64,000 nucleotides of DNA from assembly GCA_963995505.1 (NCBI GenBank), contig OZ023187.1, positions 937,501-1,001,500 of the forward strand, given 5' to 3'. Below are positions 26,701 through 36,843 of this stretch, in pieces. The position numbers and the translations under genes are program-made. Origin of the DNA: Hypericum androsaemum (taxonomy: Eukaryota > Streptophyta > Magnoliopsida > Malpighiales > Hypericaceae). A model generated the notes under the pieces. It searched no databases. It was not told the DNA's origin and saw only the letters and a program-made list of their open reading frames with translations. Numbering within the stretch: the stretch's first letter is position 1; every line of letters begins with the position of its first letter.

Positions 26701-27332
26701 TAGCCTTACTGAGTGGGCCCCGACAACGCATAGTTACTGTTTTGACCCCATCGCCATGGGCTACCAAGCACGCTACTTCACGCCTCCAGTTGCCCCCACA
26801 CTAAATAAAATTTTATTAATCATCCAAAACAAGATACGTTCTGCCAAATTAACCATTTTCGTAAGCGCCAAAAGAATGGAAGAGAGAAGAAATTCTCTAT
26901 TGCACTTAATATGATATCCGAGATATGTTATGATTGGTTTGATATGTTTTGATAATTTTAATTATTTGAATTAGTCATTAGACAATTCATGTAAACAAGT
27001 GCATCTCCTCAGATGTGTGTGAGTGAGGACAAAATACGCTGGAAAGACTTGTGTTGGCATGTATAAACAGTCAGTCAAATTACGAAACGTTACACTTGGT
27101 CTCATATAGTTTGTCCCACACACTATTTATTTTAGTTATAGGTAAAACTTTCCGACTGTAAATATTTACAGATTTACAATATTTACTTATAACAAAATGA
27201 AAAATTGTACGAGTTCTATTGAAAGAAGTCAACATGTACCTTATTCTTAGGAGCAACTTTTGTGATGCTATTTTTGGTGCGTCGAAAAATTGCAGCATTT
27301 GAAACAATAGGAGATGTAAGTGAGAGCTCCAT
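14701..27332 (-). CDS. UbiA-family aromatic prenyltransferase (VTE2-like), copy 1
   Basis: Eleven exons join in frame to 407 aa: 27240-27332, 26618-26800, 26378-26487, 26119-26274, 25808-26033, 25341-25414, 24358-24450, 23262-23379, 15596-15658, 14879-14911, 14701-14775. Residues 1-92 look like a plastid transit region. Hydrophobic UbiA helices follow, with [11 protein letters not shown] after motif 1, YSVPPF, RGCALN and GLPFQL. The second Asp-rich motif, KDIEDLEGD (302-310), is intact, and the tail is EFILFPFI. These features match plant membrane prenyltransferases that transfer dimethylallyl, geranyl or phytyl groups to homogentisate, flavonoids, coumarins or phloroglucinols; the substrate cannot be read from sequence. 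Oddity: motif 1 reads NHIYDVDIN (172-180) instead of NQxxDxxxD, losing Gln and the last Asp, so activity is doubtful. Intron 8 is 7.6 kb because a nested transposon sits in it. Exon 3 uses the acceptor TTTACGCAG to keep phase. Confidence 0.9.
16160..16682. other. GC-rich block inside the Mutator-like element, possible captured gene fragment
   Basis: Base composition jumps well above the surrounding DNA, and plus-strand reading frames of 80-94 codons with Pro/Ser/Arg-rich translations appear (for example from 16182). No family is recognised. Capture of host exons by Mutator-like elements (Pack-MULEs) is well known in plants, and this is offered as a possibility only. Confidence 0.4.
16683..17542 (-). 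repeat. 3' LTR of element A1
   Basis: Contains a TATAAATAG box (near 16972-16980, read on the minus strand), the alternating purine/pyrimidine tract at 17292-17347, and the internal site CAATCTCATCTTACG. A purine-rich stretch (TAGGGAAT) abuts its outer edge as the polypurine tract. Confidence 0.8.
18134..21863 (-). pseudogene. Gag-pol remnant of copia element A1
   Basis: Broken into several frames by stops and indels. Gag lies at about 21477-21863 ([29 protein letters not shown]). A zinc knuckle near 21160-21200 reads [14 protein letters not shown], so the second Cys is Tyr. The protease region [12 protein letters not shown] is near 21030. The integrase core is at 20016-20693 ([19 protein letters not shown]). 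Reverse transcriptase is at 18594-19521 with MDVKITFLN and the catalytic YVDDMLIMG box. RNase H is at 18134-18451 ([32 protein letters not shown]). The order is that of Ty1/copia elements. It cannot make a full polyprotein. Confidence 0.88.
21971..21987 (-). other. Candidate self-complementary primer-binding site of A1
   Basis: In element orientation the 5' LTR ends CAACA, then AT, then CGTAAGACAAGATATTG. This is not the tRNA-Met site TGGTATCAGAGC. It is complementary, apart from an AT insertion and one G-U pair, to CAATCTTGTTTTACG inside the same LTR (22055-22069), and pairs exactly with the version in the solo LTR at 3069-3510 apart from that AT. Confidence 0.55.
21990..22811 (-). repeat. 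5' LTR of element A1
   Basis: TG...CA termini in element orientation, shared with the LTR at 16683-17542. It contains a TATA box near 22272-22280 and the primer-like site at 22055-22069. Confidence 0.8.
23500..23750. repeat. 250-bp purine-only-like tract in prenyltransferase intron 7 region
   Basis: The plus strand is almost entirely A and G with scattered C/T, built from loose repeats such as AAGAAAAGACAAG and AAAATGAAAGAC. The equivalent intron in copy 2 (46300-46370) lacks it, so it expanded or inserted after duplication. It reads as long C/T-rich frames on the minus strand, which are not genes. Confidence 0.75.
23871..24095. repeat. Three 83-bp tandem repeats in prenyltransferase intron 7
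   Basis: AATTGGACACGYCATTCATT starts at 23871, 23954 and 24037, an exact 83-bp period. Each unit contains CCCGAAGTTTGTAAACCTTT. The paralogous intron has a single diverged unit at about 46440-46520, so the triplication is private to copy 1. Confidence 0.88.
24751..25284. mobile_element. 534-bp MITE with ~130-bp terminal inverted repeats
   Basis: The left end GGAATAAGTTCACTTAAGTA and the right end read inward (GGGATAAGTTTATTTAAGTA) continue as imperfect inverted repeats into the GGTGACAGA block. Flanks share ATATATTA, compatible with an 8-9-bp target duplication. It lies in intron 6 of prenyltransferase copy 1 and is absent from the same intron in copy 2. Confidence 0.75.
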
Positions 27333-27889
27333 TATCACCGATGAAGACGACGATGATTATTATTGTTATTATGGAAAGAAGAGCAAATGGATGGTTTTAA
27401 GGGGAAAGTCGTAGAAATGGATGGCTTAAATAGCAGATGTTAGTCGAAGACCCTAACGGGGTCATGCCCATTTTGTGGACAAGAAAAGTCGTCCATGGAT
27501 GGAAAATGAGAGTTGAAAAAGGTAGAGATAGGATAAGCATTTAATACTTTCTGTTGGAAAAATTACAGTTAGAAGATAATTTGAAAGAATCACGACGATT
27601 GCATAGATTTATCGATTGTTCAGAGAATTTAGAAGAAAAAAAAATTAGAACAGTATATGTACTTTGTACTGAGATAATTAGACCTTAATTACGAAGAGAA
27701 AGTTGGGCTGAGTTAGAAAATATGCGATTGTAGAATAAGGAATAATTTTTTTGACATGACACCAAATATATAGTCAATTATTCAATGTGCTTCTACATTA
27801 TTAACTTTCATTCAAGGAAGAGATTCTAGCCAACTAAAATTTCTTATGATCCATCTACAGAGATTTCGATTCCATACTATCCTAGCTTT
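27333..27889. promoter_or_regulatory. Prenyltransferase copy 1 promoter region
   Basis: Upstream of the ATG at 27332 the minus strand has GCTATTTAAGCC (27423-27434), a TATA-like box about 95 bp from the start codon. The same box and surrounding bases (TTTCCCCTTAAA) are conserved upstream of copy 2 near 57135-57175. Beyond about 27480 the two promoters diverge. No other feature is seen before the Mutator-like element. Confidence 0.5.
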
Positions 27890-28251
27890 GGACAAATTAT
27901 TCTCAAGTTCCTCTGCTCTTTGGTCACCCTCTTGCTAGGGTCCCTGACTTTTGAAAAAAGATTATCCCGTTTCTAAGTTTTGATGATAATAAACTATTGG
28001 GTCCCTGATGTTGAGAAACTCCATATAAGGAGAAAGAAGGGGAAATGAAGTTGTAGAGATTTTGATTTATGAATGAAGAACTTAAGAAAATAATGATGTA
28101 CAACATGGATATTTGTACTAAGAAGTGAATCTACCTAGTTGTATAAACAAAAAATAAAGGAGGAAAATGAGGAAGAATTTAAGGAGAAAAATGAGGAGGA
28201 AATTAAAGAAGCATTTTTCTTAAATTGGGGAGGAAAATAAGGAAGCATTCC

Positions 28252-31200
28252 TTAATTTCCTCCCTGAATCAAGGAAGCATCTTCCTTTAATTTTAACATT
28301 CCCCCGCAAGCTGGACTGTGGATGCTCAACAGTCCCAGCTTGGAAACATGATGAAGGAACAAAGATGACGGTAGAGGCTTCGTTAATACATCCGCCGTTT
28401 GGTGAAGTGCAGGGACATGGAAGAGTCTGATAAGCCCATCTTGAATTTTCTCTTGCACCAAGTGGCAATCAATCTCGATGTGTTTCGTCCTCTCGTGAAA
28501 CACAGGATTTTCAGCTATATGTATCGCTGATTGACTATCGCAGAAGACAGCAGCAGGTAGAGTGTGTTGAATCCTTAAATCTCTGAGCAAGTAAGTGATC
28601 CATTGAATTTCGCAGCTCATAGATGCTAAGGCTCGATATTCAGCTTCAGAAGAACTTCTTGAAACTGTCTGTTGCTTCTTCGATTTCCATGAGATAAGGG
28701 AGCCTCCTATATAGACACAGTAACCAGTAGTAGAATGCCTAGTATCAGGGCATCCTGCCCAATCAGCATCATAGAAGGCCGCGACTTTGAGTTTAGTATT
28801 GCTGGGGAAGAACAAGCCCAAACCTGAATGCCCTCTGATATATCTAAGAATACGGTGTACTGCTTTTTTGTGTATAATCAGTGGTGCACTCAAAAACTGA
28901 CTGAGTTGATGAGTAGAGTAACAGATGTCAGGTCGAGTGTTGGTTAAGTAGAGAAGTTTACCAATCAACTGTTTATAATGTGTGACATTTTCAGCTGGGG
29001 GAGAATCTTCAGAGTGACTCAGTCTCTGATATTGCACCATGGGAGTCTGCATTATCTTGCAATTAATGAAACCAGCATCTTTCAAGAGATTGATGGCATA
29101 TTGTCTTTGACAAATGTGAATGCCAGTATTAGATCTAGCCACTTCCATTCCCAAGAAAAATTTCAGCTCCCCAAGGTCTTTTATCTTCAATTTAGTGTCC
29201 AAGAAACTTTTAATCTCCTGTATGTGGATAAAAGATGTTCCTGCTATAATTATATCATCGACGTACACCAAGAGACAAGTGAAAAAGCCATTTTTATGTA
29301 AGGTAAAAATGGAGTAGTCAGATTTGGCTTGTGTAAAACCAAAAAATAGTAGCAATGATGTAAGTTTTTCAAACCACTGTCTGCTGGCCTGCTTGAGACC
29401 ATAGAGAGACTTCCTTAGTTTGCACACTCTGTTGCCAGGAGCTGAGAACCCAGGTGGAAGCTGCATATATACTTCCTCATGAGGATCACCATGTAGGAAG
29501 GCATTATTAACATCTAGTTGTTCCAAAAATCAGTTCTGACTAGCAGCAACTGCCAAAATCATTCAGAGAGTAGTCATTTTGACTACAGGTGAAAAGGTGT
29601 CTAAGTAATCAATGCCAAAAGCTTGAGTGTAGCCTTTAGCAACTAACCTGGCCTTAAACCTTTCAATACTCCCATCAGCATGTCTCTTGACTTTAAAGAT
29701 CCATCTACAACCAATTGCTTGTTTGCCAGGAGGAAGAGGCACTACATCCCATGTATTGTTGGCTTCAAGTGCTGCGAATTCTGCATTCATGGCTTCCTTC
29801 CAGCACGGTATCTCATAAGCTTCTGCAAAGGTCTCTGGCTCTCTAATACTGTCAAGTGCTGTAACAAACACCTTATGGGATGATCCAAGATAATCAGTTG
29901 TGAGCACAGAAGAAATATGATATAGAACTGATCTAGGATGGTCAGAAACCTGGGTACCTTTACCTGCAGAATTTGACCAGCTCTGCTGAGAGATAAGGGA
30001 AGAGGTGATATAGTTTTGTAGGTAGCCAGGTTCATGTCTGGTTCTAGAGGATCTCCTGAGGTTGGTTTCAGGTGGTTGATCAAGTTGTGTAGAAAGTTGA
30101 TCTTCAGTGGGATCTGGCAGTACAAGAAGCTCTGGGTTAGGTAATGGTGGTTGAGCATCTTGCATATCTAGATGTAGTGGAGTGATTCCCGGAGTAGGTA
30201 TTATAGAGAGAAATATGGAGGGAGATGGTAAGGTAGTTTGGAACGGAAAGATGTGCTCATAGAATTTCACATCTCTGGAAGTAAAGGTGGTGTGATTGTC
30301 CAAGTCATACAACCTATAACCCTTTATCCTACTTATATAGCCTATAAAAACACATCTTCTTGCTCTAGACTCAAATTTGTTAGGCTTGGGAAACATTCCA
30401 GCGTAGCATAAATAACCAAAAATTTTCACATGGTTGAAGGTAGGAGGCTTTTTGTGGAGGATTTCAAATGGAGTTTTGTTTGACAAAGGAATGGAAGGAG
30501 TGATATTGATCAAGTGCACAACATGTAAGATGCAAGCAGACCAAAATTGAAGAGGGAGATAAGCTTGGAATCGAATGACTCTTGCTACATTAAGAATGTG
30601 TTGATATTTTCTTTCAACATGACCATTTTGTTGTGGTGTGTATGCACAAGTTGTTTCATAAAGAATCTCTTTATGTTGGAAAAAAGAATGCATAAGGAAT
30701 TCTCCACCCTGATCTGATCTGATCCTTTTGACAGAAGAATTAAACTATCTTTCAACCATAGTGCAAAAATGTTTGAGATTTGAACAAGATTCAGATTTGG
30801 TTTTCATCAAATATACCCAAGTGGCTCTAGAATAATCATCAACAATGGTTAAGAAATAAGTGTAACCATCATAAGAAGAGACAGAGTATGGACCCCAAAC
30901 ATCCACATATATCAAATCAAAGCAAGACTTTGCTGTATTCAAGCTGGAAGAAAAAGAATTTCTCTTTTGTTTGGCATAATGACAGCAGTCACAAGGTAAA
31001 TCAGCTCCTACAGAGATAGAGGGACACAGCTTCTGAAGTAGCAAGAGTTTAGAACTAGGAATGTGACCTAGTCTACAATGTCAGAGATCTAATTTGTGTT
31101 GAATATAGTTATTGGTAGTACCCAAACAGATTGATTGGGTAGTGTCTGGGTTGAGTAGGGCAGTATCTGGGTTGAGGATGTATAGGCCATGGGATCTCTC

Positions 31201-32693
31201 AGCATTGCCAATCTTCATCTGTGTGGTAAGGTCCTGTATTGAGCAACAAGTAGAGTTGAAAGTCAGTGACACTGGAAGATCTTTTGCTAGCTGGCTGATC
31301 GAGATCAGATTAAATGCAAAAGAAGCGACATAAAGCACATTGAATAAGTGCAATTTTGCATATAATTGTACAGTGCCAATATGACTTGCTTCCACTTTGC
31401 TCCCATTTGGTAAGGTGATATAAACAGGATCTATTGACTTGTATTCAACAAACTACTTAGTTGAACAAGTCACATGAGTGGAAGCTCCTGAGTCCAAAAT
31501 CCAGGCCTGGGATCCAATGGGCATATTCTGATCTCCATGCAGATTACAGATTGAAAAAGTACCTACTGAATTCATCTTGGGATCAGACAGGTGAGCCATT
31601 GAATTTACTTTGGAACCATAAGCTTCTTCTGTAATAGGTCCTGCAGAATGAGCTGTCACCTGCCCTTGGGATAGTATTTTCTGCATCATATTCATCAGTC
31701 CTCTCATCTGCTCCTGGCTAAAACCATAGTTCCCAGTAAGACTGCTTGAAGATTCATCATATGCTGCTGCAATCACCTGGCCATTTCTTGGTTTTGGCTT
31801 CCAACCAGGTGGGAAACCATGCAACTTAAAACACTTCTCAATGGTGTGTCCTTCTCTGTGACAGTGTGTACAGAAGGATTTCTTTAAACCAAAGTGCTTA
31901 GCAGTATATTGGGAAGCAAGCACAGCAGCAGAATCATTCACAATATGTGAAGAAAAAGTGGCAGGAGCAGCATTTGGTTTAGGCGGTAGAGGCAAGTCTA
32001 TAATTTATCTTTCATGTTGAGTGACTAAGTACATAACTCTAGTCATTGTAGGAAGTGGATCAAGCATCAAAATCTGGGTCCTAACAGTAGAAAATTTATC
32101 ATTCAAACCTGTCAGGAATCCCATGATGTGATCTTGTGCAAGTTGCTCTGCCATCTGAGTGGTTGCAGCACAGGTAATGTGAGCATCTGGGGCACATTTG
32201 CAAGCAGGTAGAGGACGAAACTGAACCAACTGGTCCCAAAGAGATTTGTATCTTGAGAAATACTCATTGACAGAGAGTATTCCCTGAGAATAGTTAGAGA
32301 TTTCCTTCCTCAAATTGGCAATCTTGACGAAGTCTCCACGGCCAAAACGCTCACGGAGGTGGTCCCACATATCAGTAGCTGAATCGAACCAGAGAAGGCT
32401 TTCTCCGAGGTCTGGTTCAATGGAGCGAATCAACCACCTTATCACCAAGGTGTTGCATCTCTTCCAAGAAGGGAACAGAGCATCCTCCCGACTTGGGACT
32501 GCAATGGTTTTGTCAACAAAACCCAGCTTATTCTTGGATTTGAGAGATTGACTCATAGCTCGTACCCAAGAGTGATAATTCTTCTCATTAAGGAGAGGGG
32601 AGACTAGAACTTCAGCAGGGCTCTCCCTGGATGTACATAAAAGAGATTTGTAAATTCATCAGTAGGAACTCGCGCAGATTGTATCACTGCCAT
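28252..32693 (-). pseudogene. Gag-pol of copia element B
   Basis: Gag begins at 32693 and is frameshifted near 32632. It continues at 32005-32556 (LRERFGRGDFVKIANLR) and 31453-31995 with a zinc knuckle CTHCHREGHTIEKC and the protease site WILDSGASTHVTC. GAG-pre-integrase and integrase follow at 30745-31044 (DLIYVDVWGPYSVSSYDGYT) and 29563-30693 ([17 protein letters not shown], then the C-terminal region of chromatin-contact type). Reverse transcriptase and RNase H occupy 28252-29526 with QLDVNNAFLHG, the YVDDIIIAG catalytic box, SRSSSEAEYRALA and ADVLTKPLP. Single stops or frameshifts separate the blocks (around 29527-29562, 30694-30744 and 31996-32004). It is inactive as it stands. Confidence 0.92.
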
Positions 32694-32780
32694 TTTGTTG
32701 AATAGATTTCTGAAAGGAAGAGGAAGGAGAAGAAGAGGAACAAGTCAATGTTTTCAAGCGGAAGAGTACAGAGATTTAAT

Positions 32781-32792
32781 GCTCTGATACCA
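32781..32792 (-). other. tRNA-Met primer-binding site of copia element B
   Basis: TGGTATCAGAGC directly abuts the 5' LTR, complementary to the 3' end of initiator tRNA-Met. This is the standard plant copia site and serves as the internal control for the unusual sites in the other two copia families. Confidence 0.93.
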
Positions 32793-34221
32793 TGTTGAGA
32801 AACTCCATATAAGGAGAAAGAAGGAGAAATGAAGTTGTAGAGATTTTGATTTATGAATGAACAACTTAAGAAAATAATGATGTACAACATGGATATTTAT
32901 ACTAAGAAGTGAATCTACCTAGTTGTATAAACAAACAATAAAGGAGAAAAATGAGGAGAAATTTAAAGAGAAAAATGAGGAGAAAATTAAGGAAGCATCT
33001 TTCTTAAATTGGGGAGGAAAATAAGGAAGCATTCCTTAATTTCCTCCCTGAATCAAGGAAGCATCTTCCTTCAATTTTAACACCTGAAGCCAGAATATTT
33101 TATATTCTCCGGCGAATTCCCTCTTGAAATGACCTAAATGCCCCTCACTTAAAAAACAAAAAATTATTTCTCCTTCTACCTTCAACTCCTTCTTCCTCAC
33201 ACTTGATCTTCTTCTTCCTACCTTCAATCAACACCAAAACTTCAATCAACACTTGATTTTAATAAATTACTAACATCCATTCCGAAAACCTTAAACCGAA
33301 AGAACCTCAAGTCCAATCCCCATGGAGAGAGGCCTCGACGAAGCCCGTGGAGAGAGACCTCGACGGAACCCGTGGAAGATGTGGGTCCTTCCCTTTCACA
33401 GGAGCCATATGGCTTGAACTCGATTCCGACGTTGATCTCCATAGAGTATATTTACCAATTTGGTGGATGCGAGAGCCATATGGGTTCTTCCCTTTGGATT
33501 TGTTATAGATCTCGGCCAGTGGTGACAAGTCTCTTCGCTCCAAGCACTGCCCAGATTAAGCTGATTACATGAGCAAATTAATTAATTTCCATACTTCCTT
33601 GCCGCCTTCGTTACCAGCTGCTTCCTCTTTTGTTTTGCCAATTTAAGTTTTATTTCCTTCCTTCGGCTAGTTTAATTTCCTTCCTTCGGCCAGTGGTTGG
33701 TTTTGCCAGTTTAAATTCTAGGGAATTAATTTAAGCTTTTTTGATGTTTCTGCTGTTAAAGATTGTTTGGATCCCCTTTTGTTTTGTTAGGGCAGTAGAT
33801 TGATTTCCTAAACCCTAATTTTCTAATTTAGATTTTCTAAGTATTCGAAATTAGCATTCTTCAAGTTTTGATTCTCTTTAACTATTTTTGGTTCTGTTTA
33901 ATTACTTTTGATTCTCAATAAGGTTTGAATTTAGATTTGTGTATTGGTTTTAGTTTAAGGTGGGAGGTTGAAGATGAAGTGGGAGGAGGAAGAAGGGGGA
34001 AAGAAAGAGATTTTTTTTATTTTTTTTAAGTGGGAGGACATTTTAGTCTTTTCAAGTGGGGTATCGCCGGAGAATATAGAATATTCCAGCTCCAGGGACC
34101 AGATAGTCTATTATCATCAAAACTTAGGGACGAGATAATCTTTTTTCAAAAGTCAGGAACCCTAGAGGGAGGGTGACCAAAGGCCAGGGACTTTAGAGTA
34201 ATTTATCCCCTAGCCTTTCAT

Positions 34222-35117
34222 GGGAAGGTGCGAAGAATATGATCGAAGAATTTTTTTAGGGATTTAAAATTAGATATTTATTAAACTAACTAGTCTATAT
34301 TTTTTTATAAGTAAAGTTTATGTTCTAAAAAATAAAAATCTTAAAAGGGTAGCTACACCATTTGTACCAAAGTGCATGACCTAAGATACAAAATAGATGC
34401 ACATCATAAACCTATGATGAGCACTATCTACATATATAAACCCAAAAAAAATCTCCGAGGTACCACCAATTCCTCTAATAGTCCTCAGTAATAGTTGTAA
34501 CGACCACACCTGATGCATTAGCATCATTTGCAGTAGTAAAGGGTTGTAGGTGGTCTTGTGCATCAAGGATATTTATAGCTCCGAGAGGCAGAGCAGAGAC
34601 ACAGTCGACTGCAACAGGTTGCAGCGCTTAAAAAAAACATCATGAGACTGAGCTGAATCAGCAGCAAGAAGCTGCAAATCATCCGCATGTCGAGTTGCCT
34701 TACCAGTAGCATAGACATCAAGTAACCTCGCATCTAACATAGGCTCTCCCACCAACCACCAAATCTGCAGCTGCTACAGAACCATCAAATGACTGTACAA
34801 ACTCATCAATTCTAACCTTATGAATTTGATCACCAACTTTAACATTAACTCTCTTACTTAGGCGATCAAATGATTTCGGTGAAATGAGAACGAAAGTAAC
34901 ATCCATCAATTCTAACCTCATGTCTATTTATGCACAGCTTTGAATTCACCAAGTGGCTACACCAACCATTCAAGGAAAGGCAGAGACCATAATTGGGATG
35001 TGCCCTTTTAAACCATAATTGGGATTCTAAATAGTCTTGTCTTTGACTGAACAACCGCGTTCGTGTTTGACTCAATTGACCATTTTCAATGGTCGAACTA
35101 AAAAAATTTAGATAAAT
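34222..35117 (-). pseudogene. Unrecognised coding-like remnant
   Basis: On the minus strand, 34718-34921 reads as VTFVLISPKSFDRLSKRV, VKVGDQIHKVRIDEF and SFDGSVAAADLVVG. A shift of frame near 34740 continues as MLDARLLDVYATGKA and RHADDLQLLAADSAQ, and a further shift near 34630 gives about 45 more codons to 34495. Codon use and composition look protein-coding, but frames are broken and no family is recognised. It is probably a retro- or transposon-captured host gene fragment. Confidence 0.45.
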
Positions 35118-35123
35118 TTAAAC

Positions 35124-35437
35124 TTCTTGAGGAAAGGGAACACGCGGCTGCCGCCGGAGGTGAACAGGGTGCTGTACGTTCGGAACCTGCCGTTCAACAT
35201 AATGAGCGAGGAGATGTACGACATCTTCGAAAAAAGTACGGGGTGATCTGGCAGATCCGCGTGGGGACGGGCAAAGGACACACGAGGGACCGCCTTCGTC
35301 GTCCACGAGGACATCAACGACGCCAAGACCGCCATCAACCACCTCGCCGGGTTCAACGTCGCCAACTGCTACCCCATCATCCTCTACTACCATCTCGCCA
35401 AGATGTTCAAGAAGTTCGACGCCAAGATTTCTTTTCT
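35124..35437 (+). pseudogene. SF3b14/p14 (branch-point RRM protein) pseudogene, 3'-truncated
   Basis: The GC-rich plus-strand block reads [15 protein letters not shown], then [10 protein letters not shown] (RRM RNP2), SEEMYDIF, then after a frame change QIRVGTGK, and after another DINDAKTAINHLAGFNVAN and ILYY.LAKMFKKFDAK. This matches the small U2-snRNP SF3b subunit p14 (SF3B6), an RRM protein that contacts the intron branch point. At least two frameshifts (after MYDIF and near ACACGAGGGACC) disable it. No introns interrupt it, so a retrocopy is likely. It stops abruptly at the LAS1 exon 6 remnant at 35438. Confidence 0.85.
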
Positions 35438-35535
35438 GCCACTGGCACTTCTATCTCGTTGAAACGGGATCCGTTCCGTGTATGGCTCCCAGTAGTAAGC
35501 TCTCAACCAGTCAATCGCATGGAACAAGATACAAA

Positions 35536-36149
35536 TAGGGATGACATAAATACTAATATCTTGAGGGTCGGACTCTACTCTTATCTCGACCCATGTTGAT
35601 TTTCACTGGGTCTATAGTAGAGTATGGGTCCACTTTTTGTGGTGGAGTCTAGGGTATGGTATGAATCTTATGAATTCTTACCTTACCCTAACCCTAATTT
35701 GGACCATACCCTAACTGGACCCTACTTAAATCCTAATTAGACCTCTTTATATTTAAATTTTACTTATAAATTGTAGTATAATTCTCAAATATTCTGGAAT
35801 ATGTTCCATGATATCGACTAAATTTGAAGTATATATAATTTCAATTTTCTTTATTGATATACTAAATATTTCATGATTAATTTTCACATATTTATTATGA
35901 TTTATTTAAATTTTATATAAATAATTAAAATTTTATATTAAAAAATTATCAAAAATGTCCTGCATTTAATTCAAGGGTCGGACTCTGCAGGACCCTATGG
36001 ACCCTGCGGACCCTGAGGGTCTGAAGATAAGGATATGGATCTAATAATGAGATTTGTTGAGGGTCTAACGTAAGATATGGGTCCAACTTTCTAAACTATG
36101 GTATGGACACAGACCTACCAATATCTTACTATACACATTGCAATCCCTA
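35536..36149. mobile_element. hAT-type MITE with perfect 8-bp target duplication
   Basis: 614 bp; ends TAGGGATGACATAAATAC and, read inward from the right, TAGGGATTGCAATG, matching the hAT terminal consensus. Target duplication GATACAAA at 35528-35535 and 36150-36157. The intact LAS1 intron 5 at 13060-13070 (GATACAAACAG, plus strand) is the empty site. The interior repeats GGACCCT/AGGGTC phrases and has no open frame. Confidence 0.93.
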
Positions 36150-36730
36150 GATACAAACATATGTGATTATGTTGGGTTTGAATGGAAAATTCAATGCAAG
36201 CCCAATAATGGAAAGGCCCAAAGGAAAGGCCCAAAAGGGAGATGGAAGGTTGCAATCCCACATTGAATAGAGCAAGGAGGATTTCCTTGTTTATAAGGAA
36301 TTCCCCTCCTTGCCTCTCAACTTGATTGACTTCCTAAGAGGCTGACTCACCGCTAGCTACCTGCGACGACGGTGCGAAGCACCGTCCGAGCACGCGCTCG
36401 TGCATGCGCACGCGCACGCGCACGTGCGCATGGCGCATTGGACGCAGGTCGCAATGGGCGCTTTGTAGCGCACTTCGCACGTGCGCATCGTCGCGAGGAG
36501 CTGGAGGAGCCTGCCAGAATTCTTATCCCAGCAGCAAGTGCACCTCCTAGCATTGTTGTCTTCTCCTCTCCCCCCGTTCTTCACTTAGAAAAGAGTCCGA
36601 AAGTTCTGGGTATATAAGGGTTCGCCCGAAAGTTTCGAGATATGTGTGCAACGTTCTTGAAAATACCCTAAACAGTCGTTGTATCTTGGGGACGATTACC
36701 GAAGCCCGTACCACACTGAAATATACGGGG

Positions 36731-36745
36731 CAATCTCGTCTTACG
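36731..36745 (+). other. Primer-like site within the A2 5' LTR
   Basis: CAATCTCGTCTTACG, 70 bp before the LTR end, is the exact reverse complement of the leader at 36818-36832. The same site occurs in the A2 3' LTR near 37719-37733. Confidence 0.7.
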
Positions 36746-36817
36746 GAGAAAGTGTCCAACACTTGCCTCGACTGAAGTAGATCCTAATCAAGTACACCAA
36801 CCCTCCGAAACAACAAT

Positions 36818-36832
36818 CGTAAGACGAGATTG
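36818..36832 (+). other. Candidate self-complementary primer-binding site of A2
   Basis: CGTAAGACGAGATTG lies two bases (AT) after the 5' LTR and pairs perfectly with 36731-36745. Complementarity stops exactly at the AT spacer. No tRNA-Met site is present. Confidence 0.65.
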
Positions 36833-36843
36833 TGTACTTGAAG

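Larger units (their letters stand above)
28009..33082 (-). mobile_element. Copia element B, full length, decayed
   Basis: A 5,074-bp minus-strand element with equal 290-bp LTRs at 28009-28298 (3') and 32793-33082 (5') and a perfect 5-bp duplication CCTGA (28004-28008, 33083-33087). It has a conventional primer-binding site and a polypurine tract (GCGGGGGAA, minus strand, next to 28298). I count about 12 differences between the LTRs, roughly 4%, so it is of middling age. It inserted into the left TIR of the Mutator-like element. Confidence 0.92.
27890..34208. mobile_element. Mutator-like TIR element hosting copia element B
   Basis: Left end GGACAAATTATTCTCAAG; right end read inward GGATAAATTACTCTAAAG. 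Inverted homology extends over about 110 bp (GGTCACCCTC, GTTTTGATGATAATA). Flanks CCTAGCTTT (27881-27889) and CCTAGCCTTT (34209-34218) are a 9-bp duplication with one extra base. No transposase is present. The body consists of copia element B (28009-33082) and a partly GC-rich block at 33100-33560. It belongs to the same family as the element at 58163-59578. Confidence 0.83.
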
